A stretch of 64,000 bases of DNA from Myxococcus stipitatus DSM 14675 (GCF_000331735.1 NC_020126.1:2418001-2482000), one strand, 5' to 3'; positions 28,049 to 37,142 are shown, counted from the first letter of the stretch. Translations and numbers: made by a program. The notes: generated by a model from the letters alone, not told the origin.

Positions 28049-28680
28049 GTTGGCGGGAGCTGTCGCACCTCGAAGACCTTGGAGATGATTCGCCACTGTC
28101 CCTGCTCCTTCACGAGGCTCAGGTAGTCGGTGAAGTGACGTGGGGACAGTGCACACTCCAGCTTCACCAGCGCGGTGTGCGGGCCCGCGAGGTCCACGGA
28201 GAGCAGCCTGTCGTAGCGCGGTTGCTGACTCGCCGACGCGGGCACCCGGCCGCGCACCACGTCGAAGTAGGTGGGCATGTCCAGCTCCTTGAGCGAGCCC
28301 TCCGCGGTGCTGAAGTAGCGCGCGCGGGGATGGAACACGCGGGCCAGCCGCTCGACGTCGGCGAAGTACAGTCCGTCCAGATAGGTCGCGATGCAGTCGA
28401 GCAACGCGGGCAGCTCGCCGGTGGTGTCCGCGAGCACGCTGGGGCCGATGATGGGCGCGGGAGAGGGAGCGGGCGCGGCGGCCTTCTTCCGTCGGAGGTC
28501 GGAGACCAGCTCGCCGCCGACGCCCCAGTTGTCGGTGTCGACTTCGTCGATGGTGACGAACGTCAGCGACGGGTCCTTGTTCAGCACCTGTTGAAGGAGC
28601 GCTGTCACGCCTTGCACCAGCGCGGCCTTCTGCTCCCGCGTCACTCCGTCCTTCGTCACCTCCACCTTCACGTAAGGCAT
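28045..28680 (-). CDS. Tautomerase domain fused to NTF2-like domain
   Basis: A 211-residue fusion. Residues 1-65 are a 4-oxalocrotonate tautomerase-type unit beginning Met-Pro (PYVKVEVTKDGVTREQKAALVQGVTALLQQVL...). After Met removal Pro becomes the catalytic base, and the family segment DEVDTDNWGVGG follows. An Ala/Pro linker leads to a 115-residue cone-shaped NTF2/SnoaL-like domain (LLDCIATYLDGLYFADVERLARVFHPRARY...WRIISKVFEVR), similar to putative lumazine-binding or steroid-isomerase-like folds. Possibly one chain performs two successive isomerase/dehydratase steps on a small molecule. The gene is divergent from a LysR regulator that probably controls it. Its end carries the promoter of the riboswitch operon. 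GGGAG precedes the start by about 6 bases. Confidence 0.78.
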   Translation of the reverse strand: MPYVKVEVTKDGVTREQKAALVQGVTALLQQVLNKDPSLTFVTIDEVDTDNWGVGGELVSDLRRKKAAAPAPSPAPIIGPSVLADTTGELPALLDCIATYLDGLYFADVERLARVFHPRARYFSTAEGSLKELDMPTYFDVVRGRVPASASQQPRYDRLLSVDLAGPHTALVKLECALSPRHFTDYLSLVKEQGQWRIISKVFEVRQLPPT

Positions 28681-28903
28681 GGGGTGCTCCCGAACAGAGG
28701 GCGCCATGCCCGGGTAGGACTGCATGCGCTGTGATAGATGACCGCCACCCGCGCGGCGGGCTCCTGCGTTGCCATGAAGACCTCCAGTGGCTGCGCCAGG
28801 GATATGCAAGGGGGCCCCGCCCCGCGGCAGTCCTCCGTTGGGGAAAGGAACGTGTCCTGTGGGTGAACGACGGCGGCGAGGACAGGACGCTCCTGCTCAC
28901 GAT

Positions 28904-29809
28904 GTGGAGTCCTTGCGTGTCTTCATGGAGGTGGTCCTCGCGGGCTCCCTCTCCGCCGCTGCGCGGAAGCGCGGGGTGGCGACCTCCGCGGTCAGCAAGC
29001 GGCTGGCGCAGCTGGAGAAGAGCCTGGGGGTGCCCTTGCTGGTGCGCAGCTCCCGGAGCATGCGCCTCACGGAGGCGGGACAGGCGCTGGCCGAGCGTGC
29101 GCCCTCCGCGCTGCGAGAAGTCGAGGACGCGTTCGCCTCCGCGCGAGAGCTGGGCACCGCCACCCAAGGGGCCGTGCGTGTGTCGGCCCCTGTCACGCTG
29201 ACGGAGCTGCACCTGGCGCCACTCACCGCGGACTTCCTGCTGGCGGAGCCGTCCATGCGCGTCGAGCTGGTGGTGGATGACCGGTTCGTGGACCCGGTGA
29301 AGGATGGCTTCGACCTGGTCATCCGCTCGGGGCCCGCCACCCACGTGAGCCTGGTCGTGAAGAAGCTCGCGAGGGACTCACGGGTGCTGTGCGCCTCGCC
29401 GGACTACCTGAAGCGCGCGGGCACGCCCGCGACGCCGGAGGACCTGTCGCGCCACAACTGCATGCGGCACTCGTTCAATGACTCGAGCGGGCGCTGGGCG
29501 CTGAACGTGGAGGGGCAGGGGCGCACGGTGCTCGTGCGCGGCAACCTGCGGCTCAACCACGGCGGCGCGCTCAAGGCGGCGGTGCTGCGCGGCCTGGGCA
29601 TCGGGTACCTGCCCCTCTTCGTCGTGCGGGAGGAGCTGGAGCGAGGGGCGCTCGTGCAGGTCCTCCCCGACGTGGAGGTGGAGGCGCCGCCGTTCCTCAT
29701 CGCCCTGCACCCGTATGGCCGAAGGCCGCCGCGTCCGGTGCGTGGCTACCTGGAGTACCTGGCGGCGCACCTGCCCCAGCGATTGGGGCAGCCCCCCGCT
29801 GCTCGCTGA
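28904..29809 (+). CDS. LysR-family transcriptional regulator
   Basis: A 301-residue LysR regulator. The N-terminal winged HTH reads ESLRVFMEVVLAGSLSAAARKRGVATSAVSKRLAQLEKSLGVPLLVRSSRSMRLTEAG. An effector-binding domain with LRLNHGGALKAAVLRGLGIGYLPLFVVREELERG follows. The GTG at 28904 gives the usual start just before the HTH; a GTG at 28859 with AAGGA upstream is an alternative. It is divergent from the tautomerase/NTF2 fusion gene, 223 bases apart, the usual arrangement for a LysR regulator and its target. It may also influence the riboswitch operon further along, but there is no direct sign of that. Confidence 0.85.
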   Translation: MESLRVFMEVVLAGSLSAAARKRGVATSAVSKRLAQLEKSLGVPLLVRSSRSMRLTEAGQALAERAPSALREVEDAFASARELGTATQGAVRVSAPVTLTELHLAPLTADFLLAEPSMRVELVVDDRFVDPVKDGFDLVIRSGPATHVSLVVKKLARDSRVLCASPDYLKRAGTPATPEDLSRHNCMRHSFNDSSGRWALNVEGQGRTVLVRGNLRLNHGGALKAAVLRGLGIGYLPLFVVREELERGALVQVLPDVEVEAPPFLIALHPYGRRPPRPVRGYLEYLAAHLPQRLGQPPAAR

Positions 29810-29821
29810 GCGCGAGACGCC

Positions 29822-31387
29822 TCAGTAGTTCCAGGCGGTGCAGTCCGTGGTCGTCCGCGTGACGAACTCCGCCAGCGTGCGCAGGTTCCTGACGAACGTG
29901 CTCGTGTCGAGATAGTCGCCCGGCGTGGCGCCGCTTCGGGGGCCGGCCGGCGTGTAGGGGGTGAGCCACTTCTCGTTGTTGACCGCGGTGTCGACCGCCT
30001 GCGCCGTGTCGGCTCGAAGCTGATGGCACGTGCGCTTCATCGCGGAGGTGTCGCTCGCCAGTCGGGTGTACTCGGCGCGGAGGGCGGCGAGCTGCGAGGG
30101 GACCTCCCAGGCGTAGTTCTGGTAGGTGGGCGGCGCGGAGGAGAAGCGGACCGGATAGCCGCCGGGCCTCACCGTGTAGAACCCCACGTTCGAGGGCGCC
30201 GTGTCATCGAGCTCGATGTAGCGGTGGAGGAGGGTGTCGTTCGCGAAGTCGACTGTCTCGAGATACGTGAGCGCGGTGCCCACCGCGTCCCGGTTCGCGG
30301 GGACACCCGGGTCCAGCTGGTAGAGGCGGAGCAGGGCCCACATGACATCCTGGCTCTCCTGTCCCGCGATGGCGGGAGTCTCCCAGTTGCGTGCCCACCG
30401 AGGCTGCATCTGGAGGTCGTACTGCTGCGCCCAGGCGGGCTGGGGCTGAGGCATCTGGGCCCGACGGAGGAAGTCCCCGAACCGGGCGCGCATGGCCTGA
30501 TACGTCGCCGCTTGCGCGGGGTACACCTCCGCCGCCGAGGTCAGCATCTCCACGAAGGCGGACGCGAGGTTGTCATTCAGGGTGGGGTCGTCCCAGTACT
30601 CCACGGTGTAGACGTTCGCGTGACACTGGGCGAGGCCGCAGGTGGTTCCGATGGACGGGGGATAGCTGGCGGACAGCGCGGGCCGCGCGGCCACGGGGCC
30701 CGAGAAGACCTGCGGGAAGCCTCCATGGGTGGGGTACTGCGAGGTCTCCATCCGCGCGCGGGCATACGCGGACGCGCTGGAGATGTCGGGATTCGCGAAC
30801 CCGAGCAGCTGGTCCGCTCGCATCAGCGCGATGAGCGCGTTCTGGGTGACCTGGTCGTCATAGGTCGAGTGCGCGCAGCCACCGCACTGACAGGTCGCCG
30901 TGGTGTTCAGGTAGCAAGCCTTCAGCGTCGGCGTGGGCTTGAAGTCGGCGTAGAGGCGCCAGCCACCCGACTGGAGCTGGCCGTGGCGCAGCGCCATCGC
31001 GGTGCGTGTCGCGTAGGTCTTGAGGTCAGGGGTCGCCGGGTCCGCGAGGGCCGCCTCGACGAAGGCCCGCAGCACGTCGGGCGTGCCCGGGGACTGAATC
31101 ATGATCTGGTCCGCGTCGAGCTGGATGTCCCCCCAGCGCTCGTTCAGGTTGCTCGCGTTGTGGTGCCACGCATAGCCGCCGTTTCGCGAGACGAAGTCGT
31201 TGAAGTACTTCGCCGCGTTCCTCATCCGCCCGAGCGCTTTCGTGCGAAGCGGTGTCACCGCCGCCTGGGCCTCCGTGTCCAGCGCGACGGGCGCAGGTGC
31301 GCCGGCACCCGCTGGCTCCAGCTCGGGTGAAAGGCAGGCGGAGGCAGCGACGGCGGGGAGGAGAATCCAGACAGGTCGAATTTTCAT
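29822..31387 (-). CDS. Pectate-lyase-like (PL10-type) lipoprotein
   Basis: A 521-residue lipoprotein: MKIRPVWILLPAVAASACLSP with the lipobox cysteine at residue 18. The body resembles the alpha/alpha-toroid pectate lyase family 10: a helical repeat structure with YDDQVTQNALIALMRADQLL, THGGFPQVF, and WAQQYDLQMQPRWARNWETPAI followed by GQESQDVMWALLRLY. PL10 enzymes cleave polygalacturonate by beta-elimination. The family call is moderately strong, yet the catalytic Asp/Arg set was not verified residue by residue. Six cysteines (KACYLN, CQCGGC, CGLAQC) in the middle suggest disulphides and a secreted form. Its stop lies 12 bases from the convergent LysR stop. Confidence 0.65.
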   Translation of the reverse strand: MKIRPVWILLPAVAASACLSPELEPAGAGAPAPVALDTEAQAAVTPLRTKALGRMRNAAKYFNDFVSRNGGYAWHHNASNLNERWGDIQLDADQIMIQSPGTPDVLRAFVEAALADPATPDLKTYATRTAMALRHGQLQSGGWRLYADFKPTPTLKACYLNTTATCQCGGCAHSTYDDQVTQNALIALMRADQLLGFANPDISSASAYARARMETSQYPTHGGFPQVFSGPVAARPALSASYPPSIGTTCGLAQCHANVYTVEYWDDPTLNDNLASAFVEMLTSAAEVYPAQAATYQAMRARFGDFLRRAQMPQPQPAWAQQYDLQMQPRWARNWETPAIAGQESQDVMWALLRLYQLDPGVPANRDAVGTALTYLETVDFANDTLLHRYIELDDTAPSNVGFYTVRPGGYPVRFSSAPPTYQNYAWEVPSQLAALRAEYTRLASDTSAMKRTCHQLRADTAQAVDTAVNNEKWLTPYTPAGPRSGATPGDYLDTSTFVRNLRTLAEFVTRTTTDCTAWNY

Positions 31388-31421
31388 GACTTACTGATTT
31401 ATCATGTTTCGACCCAGGGGC

Positions 31422-32159
31422 TCACCGTTGGCAGCGCAAGGCGATGCCGTGAGGATTGTCGAGGTAGTCCTGCCAGAACGCCTGGCCGTACTTGAGGAGT
31501 CCCTCGGAGGAGCACTCGGGGCGGGTCCACGTGAGGGAGTGGAAGCCCGCCTCGCGGAGCACCTGCTCGTGGGTGGCCTGGCTCCAGTAGGAGAAGTGGA
31601 TGGTGAAGGGCGTCTTCGTGTGCAGCTCCGCGGTGATGGCGTGTCCATCCTGGGGCGCCTGGGGGAAGTCCAGCATGCTGATGCCGTAGCGGGTGCTGTT
31701 GGGGCCCTTCGCGCTGAACCCGGGGTTGAAGGTGTAGGTGACGAAGCTGCCGCCTGGCTTCAGGTGTGCGTGGATGTTCCGGCACATGCGCAGCATGTGC
31801 TCCGGTGAGTGGGCGTAGTGCAATAGATAGACAGCCGTCACCAGGTCGAACTGGCCCAGGTTCGCCATCTCGGCCACGTCCGACACGTGGTACTCGATGC
31901 CCGACCGCTGCTCATCCTCGAGCTTGCGACCCACGCGAATCATCTCTTCCGAGACGTCGACGCCCACCGCCCGGCTCGCACCTCGTGCCTTGAATTGCCG
32001 TGTGTAGAGCCCATCACCACATGCCACGTCGAGGACGGACTGCCCGGCGATGGGGCCCAGGACCTTGAAGAAGGTGTGTCCCTCGATGTACTCGGAGCGC
32101 ACCGGCAGCACATCCCAGTCCGCGACCTTCTCGCCGATTGAATCGTATTGCGCCGACAT
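31422..32159 (-). CDS. Class I SAM-dependent methyltransferase
   Basis: A 245-residue methyltransferase. Motif I VLDVACGDGLYTRQF (near residue 42) binds SAM, followed by GVDVSEEMIRVGRK, QFDLVTAVYLLHYA (motif II) and HLKPGGSFVTYTFNP (motif III). The C-terminal part, with PFTIHFSYWSQATHEQVLREAGF, resembles small-molecule methyltransferases such as ToxA-like enzymes. The methyl acceptor cannot be predicted. It ends 34 bases before the pectate-lyase-like gene and reads the same way, so co-transcription is possible but a functional link is not obvious. Confidence 0.8.
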   Translation of the reverse strand: MSAQYDSIGEKVADWDVLPVRSEYIEGHTFFKVLGPIAGQSVLDVACGDGLYTRQFKARGASRAVGVDVSEEMIRVGRKLEDEQRSGIEYHVSDVAEMANLGQFDLVTAVYLLHYAHSPEHMLRMCRNIHAHLKPGGSFVTYTFNPGFSAKGPNSTRYGISMLDFPQAPQDGHAITAELHTKTPFTIHFSYWSQATHEQVLREAGFHSLTWTRPECSSEGLLKYGQAFWQDYLDNPHGIALRCQR

Positions 32160-32262
32160 GTCTCACGACCTTTCCCAGGAGGGTGCTGGCGTCGAGGTTC
32201 CCTTGCATCCGAGTCGGACCTGGGGTTCCCTGGCCGCACTGTAACGCGAGAGGCGGATTGTC

Positions 32263-33066
32263 ATGTCTGACCCGGATGTCCTCGCCGCCCAGGCCCGTGA
32301 GTCCCTGGAGCGGTGGGACCTTGACGCGGCCGCCAAGGCCTTTCGCGAGGCGGTCCCGCTCTATCGCGCGCGCGGAGAGGTCCAGCGGACCTGTGAGTGT
32401 CTGGTGGAGTTGGCGGGCATCGGCGCGAGGACCGGGGATGACGAAGGCCGCAGGGTCGCCGTGAGAGATGCCACGGAGGCCGCGGAAGGCTATCGCGCGT
32501 TGGGTCTCCGAGGCGCCGAGGGCATCGCGCTCTATTGGGCGGGACAGGCCGCGTATGCCGAATCCGTGGAGGAGGAGGCGGGCTTCTATCAGGCGGCGCT
32601 TCCCTTGCTGGAAGGGGCGGGCGGTGAGCCCCATGCGCCCTTTGTCTATGCATGCCACGTCGCGATGGGGCGAATCGCCGCGCAGGACCGCGCGGACCTC
32701 GCCGGGGCCGAAGCGCACTACCTGCGGGCCTGGGAGCTCCTCTCGCATGCGCAGTCCCGGCTGGCGCCGGGCTCCCTGGCGCGAAAGCTCGCGGAGGTCG
32801 TGCTGAAGAGAGGCCGACCGGAGGAGTCCGTCGCGTGGTTGGAGAAGGCGATGGCCTCCCTGGACGCCGTTTCGCTGGAGGGCGCCCGGAGGGAGGCTGC
32901 CTTCGTCCAGAGGTGCCTGGGCGAGGCTCGACAGCGGCAAGGGGACCTCGCGGCGGCTCGGGCCGCCTACACGCGGGCCCTTCGCTCCTTCCAGCACTGG
33001 GGGATGGACTTCAAGGCGCGGGAAGTGGACGCACTGCTGCGCGCGCTCGGCGCGGACGACACCTGA
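32263..33066 (+). CDS. Tetratricopeptide-repeat protein
   Basis: A 267-residue, wholly helical cytosolic protein made of degenerate TPR pairs: LERWDLDAAAKAFREAVPLYRARG, GIALYWAGQAAYAESVEEEAGFYQAALPLLE, LAGAEAHYLRAWELLSHAQSR, GRPEESVAWLEKAMASLD and QGDLAAARAAYTRALRSFQHWG. It has no catalytic motif, signal or membrane segment, so it is probably a protein-interaction scaffold. The ATG at 32263 has GAGAGG 9 bases upstream. It is divergent from the methyltransferase gene (103 bases). Confidence 0.75.
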   Translation: MSDPDVLAAQARESLERWDLDAAAKAFREAVPLYRARGEVQRTCECLVELAGIGARTGDDEGRRVAVRDATEAAEGYRALGLRGAEGIALYWAGQAAYAESVEEEAGFYQAALPLLEGAGGEPHAPFVYACHVAMGRIAAQDRADLAGAEAHYLRAWELLSHAQSRLAPGSLARKLAEVVLKRGRPEESVAWLEKAMASLDAVSLEGARREAAFVQRCLGEARQRQGDLAAARAAYTRALRSFQHWGMDFKAREVDALLRALGADDT

Positions 33067-33132
33067 TTCTCCGCCGAGGCTCGCGACGGCGCGGGCTTGC
33101 CGGGTCGTCACTCCGGTTGCTACTGTCATTGA

Positions 33133-33663
33133 ATGTACGGAATGTCGGTGTTCATCGCGGCGACGCCGGAGGAGATGGCGCGAGCGCTTCCTGATTGGAC
33201 TCCCGAGAAAACCGCGCAGCCCAAGGGCCGGGTGGCCAAGGCCTCGGCGCCGGGTGTCGTGGCGGGGGCCGGTGACTACAAGAAGCACCTGGAGGGACTG
33301 CTGCCTCGGGGCTTGAAGTCGATGCCTCATGCGGTGTTGAAGAACGTCGTCTTCCAGCACCTGACGGCGGCGTGCTGGGCGCTTGGCGCGGAGCTGCTCC
33401 AGGCGCCCCAGCCGTTCCTGTTCCCTCCGCGCGAGGCCCCGGACGCGTCGCTGCATCCGTTGCCCGCGGAGGCCGTGCGGAAGCTGGCCAAGGCGAGCGA
33501 CACCCGGCTGGAGTCCGCCGCGAAGAAGCTGGCGCGTGCCTCCGTCTGCCAGGACCTGGGCTGGGACTCACACGACGCACTGGCGTTGCTGAAGCAACTC
33601 AAGCCTGTCGCCGAGGCCGCCGTGGCGGAGTCGCGCGAGGCCTTCGTGTTCCAGCTTCCCTGA
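33133..33663 (+). CDS. Conserved-looking protein of unknown function
   Basis: A 176-residue cytosolic protein that I do not recognise. It starts MYGMSVFIAATPEEMARALPDW (a start at the second Met, 33142, is possible), has a Lys/Pro/Ala linker near residues 25-50 and an alpha-helical C-terminal two thirds. There are clear coding statistics, a single cysteine pair (ACWALG, SVCQDLG) and no membrane segment. It is followed after 11 bases by the convergent MerR regulator gene. No role can be assigned. Confidence 0.55.
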   Translation: MYGMSVFIAATPEEMARALPDWTPEKTAQPKGRVAKASAPGVVAGAGDYKKHLEGLLPRGLKSMPHAVLKNVVFQHLTAACWALGAELLQAPQPFLFPPREAPDASLHPLPAEAVRKLAKASDTRLESAAKKLARASVCQDLGWDSHDALALLKQLKPVAEAAVAESREAFVFQLP

Positions 33664-33674
33664 GGCCGCTCGCC

Positions 33675-34490
33675 TCAGGCCTTCTTCCCGGCCCACGGGA
33701 GCGCGAGCTCCGTGAGCCAGGACTGGCCCTGCTTCGTCTCCACGCGCAGGTACGTCTCGCGCAGGGGCGTCGCGGGAGCGCGCTCCTTCACGTGCAGGTG
33801 CGCGAAGAGTCGGGCCCAGGACGGGCCCACGGAATCGGGAGGTCCCGAGTGGACGAGCGTGGCCGCCTGGACCTCGGGGACCTGCTCCACATGGACCCCT
33901 TCCGGCGTGGCCCCGGGCGCGAGGGGCACACACCAGGAGATGTCCGCGTCGTCCTCCCGGTACTCCGCTTCGTGCAGGAGGCAGAAGGGCGCACCGGCGA
34001 TGAAGGGACCACAGGCGGCGAGCAGCCGGGGGAAGACCACCGACGCATCCGAGTAGCGCCCGCGCGCGCGATGCATGGCGACGCGGGCTGTCGGGAGCCC
34101 TCGCTCCAGGATGGGCGGAGGCGCGCGCAGATAGGCCTCCGCCTGGGCCTGGTGACGCAGCAAGGTGTCCAGCGCGAGCACGGAGCGTTGCGCGCTCGCG
34201 GCCTCCTCGGCGAGCCGCATCCTCACCTGCGCCAATTGCTCCGCGAGCGAGGCGCCCTGGTTCAGCTCCACGAGCACGCCGCGAATCTCCTCGAGGGACA
34301 GCCGCAGGTCTCTCAGGGCGCGCAGCGTGTGGGCCACGGTGATGTCGCGCTCGGTGTAGTACCGGTAGCCGGAGGAGGGGTCCACGCACGAGGGCTCGAG
34401 CAGTCCCTTCTCCTGATAGAGCCGCAGCGCCTTCACGCTCAGGCCCGTGATGCGCGACGTCTCCCCGATGGCATACAGCAGTCCGCTCAC
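33675..34490 (-). CDS. MerR-family regulator with GyrI-like effector domain
   Basis: A 271-residue regulator. The N-terminal MerR HTH (YAIGETSRITGLSVKALRLYQEKGLLEP...GYRYYTERDI) is followed by a coiled-coil dimer helix (LAEQLAQVRMRLAEEAASAQRSVLALD). The C-terminal domain from about residue 115 is of AraC-effector/GyrI type (PPPILERGLPTARVAMHRARGRYSDASVVFPRLL..., VHVEQVPEVQAATLVHSGPPDSVGPSWARLFAHL), which usually binds an amphipathic drug, as in BmrR. The GTG start at 34490 overlaps the stop of the upstream alpha/beta hydrolase gene (GTGA), so the two form an operon and the hydrolase is a likely part of the detoxification response. Confidence 0.83.
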   Translation of the reverse strand: MSGLLYAIGETSRITGLSVKALRLYQEKGLLEPSCVDPSSGYRYYTERDITVAHTLRALRDLRLSLEEIRGVLVELNQGASLAEQLAQVRMRLAEEAASAQRSVLALDTLLRHQAQAEAYLRAPPPILERGLPTARVAMHRARGRYSDASVVFPRLLAACGPFIAGAPFCLLHEAEYREDDADISWCVPLAPGATPEGVHVEQVPEVQAATLVHSGPPDSVGPSWARLFAHLHVKERAPATPLRETYLRVETKQGQSWLTELALPWAGKKA

Positions 34491-35554
34491 CGCTCGACCT
34501 CCGTGAGGAAGGCGCGCACCGTGGCCGCGAAGTCCTCGGGTTGTTCCTCGAAGGGGAAGTGCCCGCTGCCCGCCAGCTCCACCAGTCGCGCGTGGGGCAG
34601 GGCTTCTACCACGCGCTGCGTGGCGGAGCGCGGCTGCAGGTCCTTCGCGCCATGGATGACGAGCGTCGGCGCGCGCACCCGGCCCAGCCACTCGCGCCAG
34701 TCGTGGGTGCGGCCCAGGCTCAGGTAGAGGCCCAGGGAGAGGAACCCGCCCGCGGCACCGGAGCCCGGCACTCGCGCCTGGCCGTGGTCGCGCTGCATGG
34801 CCTGCGCGTACAGCGGACCGAAGCGGGCGAAGTGCTCGGAGAGGCGCGCCTCGTCGTCCTTCAGCCGCGCGGGGAAGTCGAAGGTGCGCTTCATCCACTC
34901 CGTCAGCGCCTGCTGGCCGGGCGCATCCAGCCGCGCTCGCACCTGGGTGAACAGGTCGCCGTCGCCCGCGGGCATCGTCACCAGCGGCGCGGGAGCAATC
35001 AGCACGAGGGCCTCGACTCGCTCCGGCCACTCCGCGGCGTACAGCGCGGCGACCAGCGCTCCGAAGGAGTGTCCCACCAGCGTCAGGCGCTCCTCTCCGA
35101 GCAGCCGCCGGATGCGCTCCAGGTCCGCGACCTGCGCGCCGAGCCCCAGCCGCGCCTCCACGTCCTGCATGGCCTGCCACGTGCCTCCTGTCGGCGCCGA
35201 GGTGAAGGGCCGCGAGGACTCGCCACAGCCTCGCTGGTCATAGAAGTGCCAGCGCAGGGTGTCGCTCATGAGGGGCGCCGCGCGCCACGGCTCCACGGGC
35301 GGCAGGCCCGGGCCTCCATGGACGACGACGACGTTTCGCCCCTGTCCCACGGCCCTGTGCCGGAGCCGGATGTCGGGCGTCACCTGCCAGAAGGGCGCGT
35401 CCGTGGGCTGACCCGCGGGGACCTCCAAGCGCTCTCCGCGCGCGGCGAGGACGGACTCCACGGTGCCGGGCTGGAAGAGGGCTCGCCCCATCCACCACCA
35501 GGCGCCGAGCGCCGCGCCGACCAACAGGATGAGTGCCCCGAGTGCGACCGCCAT
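34487..35554 (-). CDS. Membrane-anchored alpha/beta hydrolase (proline iminopeptidase-like)
   Basis: A 355-residue alpha/beta hydrolase with an N-terminal membrane anchor (MAVALGALILLVGAALGAWWWMG). The start ATG at 35554 is set by GGAGGA 7 bases upstream; a longer in-frame start at 35584 lacks such a site. Proline-iminopeptidase-type motifs follow: VVVVHGGPGLPP (oxyanion hole), YDQRGCGESSRP, nucleophile Ser in LVGHSFGALVAAL, an Asp in HGAKDLQPRS and the catalytic His in LAGSGHFPFEE. It probably hydrolyses a peptide, ester or amide on the periplasmic side. It is translationally coupled to the MerR regulator gene. Confidence 0.8.
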   Translation of the reverse strand: MAVALGALILLVGAALGAWWWMGRALFQPGTVESVLAARGERLEVPAGQPTDAPFWQVTPDIRLRHRAVGQGRNVVVVHGGPGLPPVEPWRAAPLMSDTLRWHFYDQRGCGESSRPFTSAPTGGTWQAMQDVEARLGLGAQVADLERIRRLLGEERLTLVGHSFGALVAALYAAEWPERVEALVLIAPAPLVTMPAGDGDLFTQVRARLDAPGQQALTEWMKRTFDFPARLKDDEARLSEHFARFGPLYAQAMQRDHGQARVPGSGAAGGFLSLGLYLSLGRTHDWREWLGRVRAPTLVIHGAKDLQPRSATQRVVEALPHARLVELAGSGHFPFEEQPEDFAATVRAFLTEVER

Positions 35555-35670
35555 GATGCTCCTCCGCGAGGTGTGTCTGGGTGACATGCGCGGAGGGTGG
35601 CGGTCTCCCCTTGGGGGAGAGTCAACGAGGATTGTTGCGCGGAGCATGATACTGACCGTAGGTTCAGTAG

Positions 35671-36255
35671 ATGAGCGAGCTTCGTTCCATCCCTCTTGGA
35701 GATGCGTGTGAAGTCGTGGTGGGGCAGCTTCCGCGCGAGCTGGTGCCCGACGCCGAGGGCTTCCAGGCCCTCTGGGAACTCCATCCGAGCGAGTTCCACG
35801 AAATCATGATTCATGGCCGGCAGGTCCCCACGCCGCGGTGGCAGCAGGCCTACGGCGCCGACTATCACTACACGGGCCGGGTCAACCGGGCGCTGCCGCT
35901 GGTCGCGCCGATGGAGGCGTGGCTCGCGTGGGCGCGTGAGACCTTCGACGTCCGCCTCAACGGGCTCCTCTTGAACTGGTACGACGGCACGGTGGGGCAC
36001 TACATCGGCAAGCATCGCGACAGCGACGTCCACCGCGTCGAGGGCTCTCCCATCGTCACGCTCTCCTTCGGCGAAGACCGCGCGTTCCGGATGCGGCCAT
36101 GGCGAGGCGAGGGGTTCACCGACATCCCCGCGGTGAACGGCGGGGTCATCGTGATTTCGTGGACGACGAACCGGGCCTTCACGCACGAGGTGCCGGCGTC
36201 CGCGCGTGCACGGGGACGCCGGATTTCGGTGACGCTCCGGGCCTTCGACACCTGA
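35671..36255 (+). CDS. AlkB-like 2-oxoglutarate/Fe(II) dioxygenase
   Basis: A 194-residue protein of the AlkB superfamily. Iron ligands are H115 and D117 (GKHRDSD) and H172 (FTHEVP), with the 2-oxoglutarate Arg in RRISVTLRAF at the C-terminus. NWYDGTVGHYIGKHRDSD and SFGEDRAFRMRPW are typical. Such enzymes demethylate alkylated DNA or RNA bases, or sometimes proteins. It has a short N-terminal region like the bacterial AlkB-type group with LNGLLLNWY. The gene is convergent with the azoreductase and preceded by an intergenic region of about 120 bases after the divergent hydrolase. Confidence 0.85.
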   Translation: MSELRSIPLGDACEVVVGQLPRELVPDAEGFQALWELHPSEFHEIMIHGRQVPTPRWQQAYGADYHYTGRVNRALPLVAPMEAWLAWARETFDVRLNGLLLNWYDGTVGHYIGKHRDSDVHRVEGSPIVTLSFGEDRAFRMRPWRGEGFTDIPAVNGGVIVISWTTNRAFTHEVPASARARGRRISVTLRAFDT

Positions 36256-36265
36256 GCCTGTCTCC

Positions 36266-37003
36266 TCATGGTCCGTGGAGCGCCTGCATCCGCTCGACGG
36301 GCGGCGGCGCCGGGAGCGGTGGGTGCGGCGTCCACTCGCGGAGCATCCGCGCGACGAGGGCATCGACCTGGCCCTCCGCGAGGGCGATGGAGCGCTGGAG
36401 CCGCTCACCGCCGAACTCGTCGTACTCGATGGCGACGGAGTCCACGTCCGTGATGCCCATGTAGCCGAACGCGGTGCGGATGCTCGGCTCGACGTGGTTC
36501 ATGGCCTCCAGCCGCTCGCCGCGTCCGTAGCCGAAGTCTCCCCGGGAGCTGAGGATGACGAGCTTCTTGTGGGCCTCGGTCAGCAGGGGCCAGTACGGGT
36601 CCCCGGCGCGTGAGCGGTCGAACCCGAAGGTGCGGCCCACGCGGATGATGTTGTCGATGTAGGCCTTGAACTGCGCGGGCACGTTGAAGTTGTACATGGG
36701 CACGCCCGCGACGATGAGGTCCGCGCCGAGCAGCTCGTCCACCAGGGCGTCGCTCTCCGCGAGCACGTCCTTCATCCAAGGCTCGCGCTTCTCGGGCGCG
36801 GTGAAGGCCGCGTGAATCCAGGGGCCCGTCACGGGAGCAGGAGGGCTCTGCCCGACGTCCCGGTAGACGACGGTGTCGCCCGGACGGCTTGCCTGCCAGC
36901 GGGTGACGAAGCGAGAGGACAGCCGACGCGAGTGGGAGCCATGGGGCGTCTGCCCGGAGGCACCTGAGCGGGCGCTCGAGTCGAGATGAAGAATCCTGGC
37001 CAT
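36266..37003 (-). CDS. azoR: FMN-dependent NAD(P)H azoreductase/quinone reductase
   Basis: A 245-residue flavodoxin-fold reductase of the AzoR/NQO family: ILHLDSSARSGASGQTPHGSHSRRL binds FMN phosphate, VPMYNFNVPAQFKAYIDNIIRVGRTF is the AzoR signature, and ILSSRGDFGYGRG follows. It transfers two electrons from NAD(P)H to quinones, azo compounds or nitroaromatics. It is longer than E. coli AzoR (about 200 residues) at the C-terminus (WTPHPPLPAPPPVERM). It is divergent from a GcvA-like LysR regulator 139 bases away, which probably senses an electrophile and controls it. Confidence 0.87.
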   Translation of the reverse strand: MARILHLDSSARSGASGQTPHGSHSRRLSSRFVTRWQASRPGDTVVYRDVGQSPPAPVTGPWIHAAFTAPEKREPWMKDVLAESDALVDELLGADLIVAGVPMYNFNVPAQFKAYIDNIIRVGRTFGFDRSRAGDPYWPLLTEAHKKLVILSSRGDFGYGRGERLEAMNHVEPSIRTAFGYMGITDVDSVAIEYDEFGGERLQRSIALAEGQVDALVARMLREWTPHPPLPAPPPVERMQALHGP

Positions 37004-37142
37004 GAGAGGTCTCCAGCAGTGAGTCCGGTTGAGGTCCGCTCATCCATGGAGCGGGCAGGGAGTGAAATAGTGGCCGGCCCCATGGCTGACAAACGTGTAT
37101 TCCTCAGGCGATGGCTGAGCCTGATTCATCTATGATGGTGCC

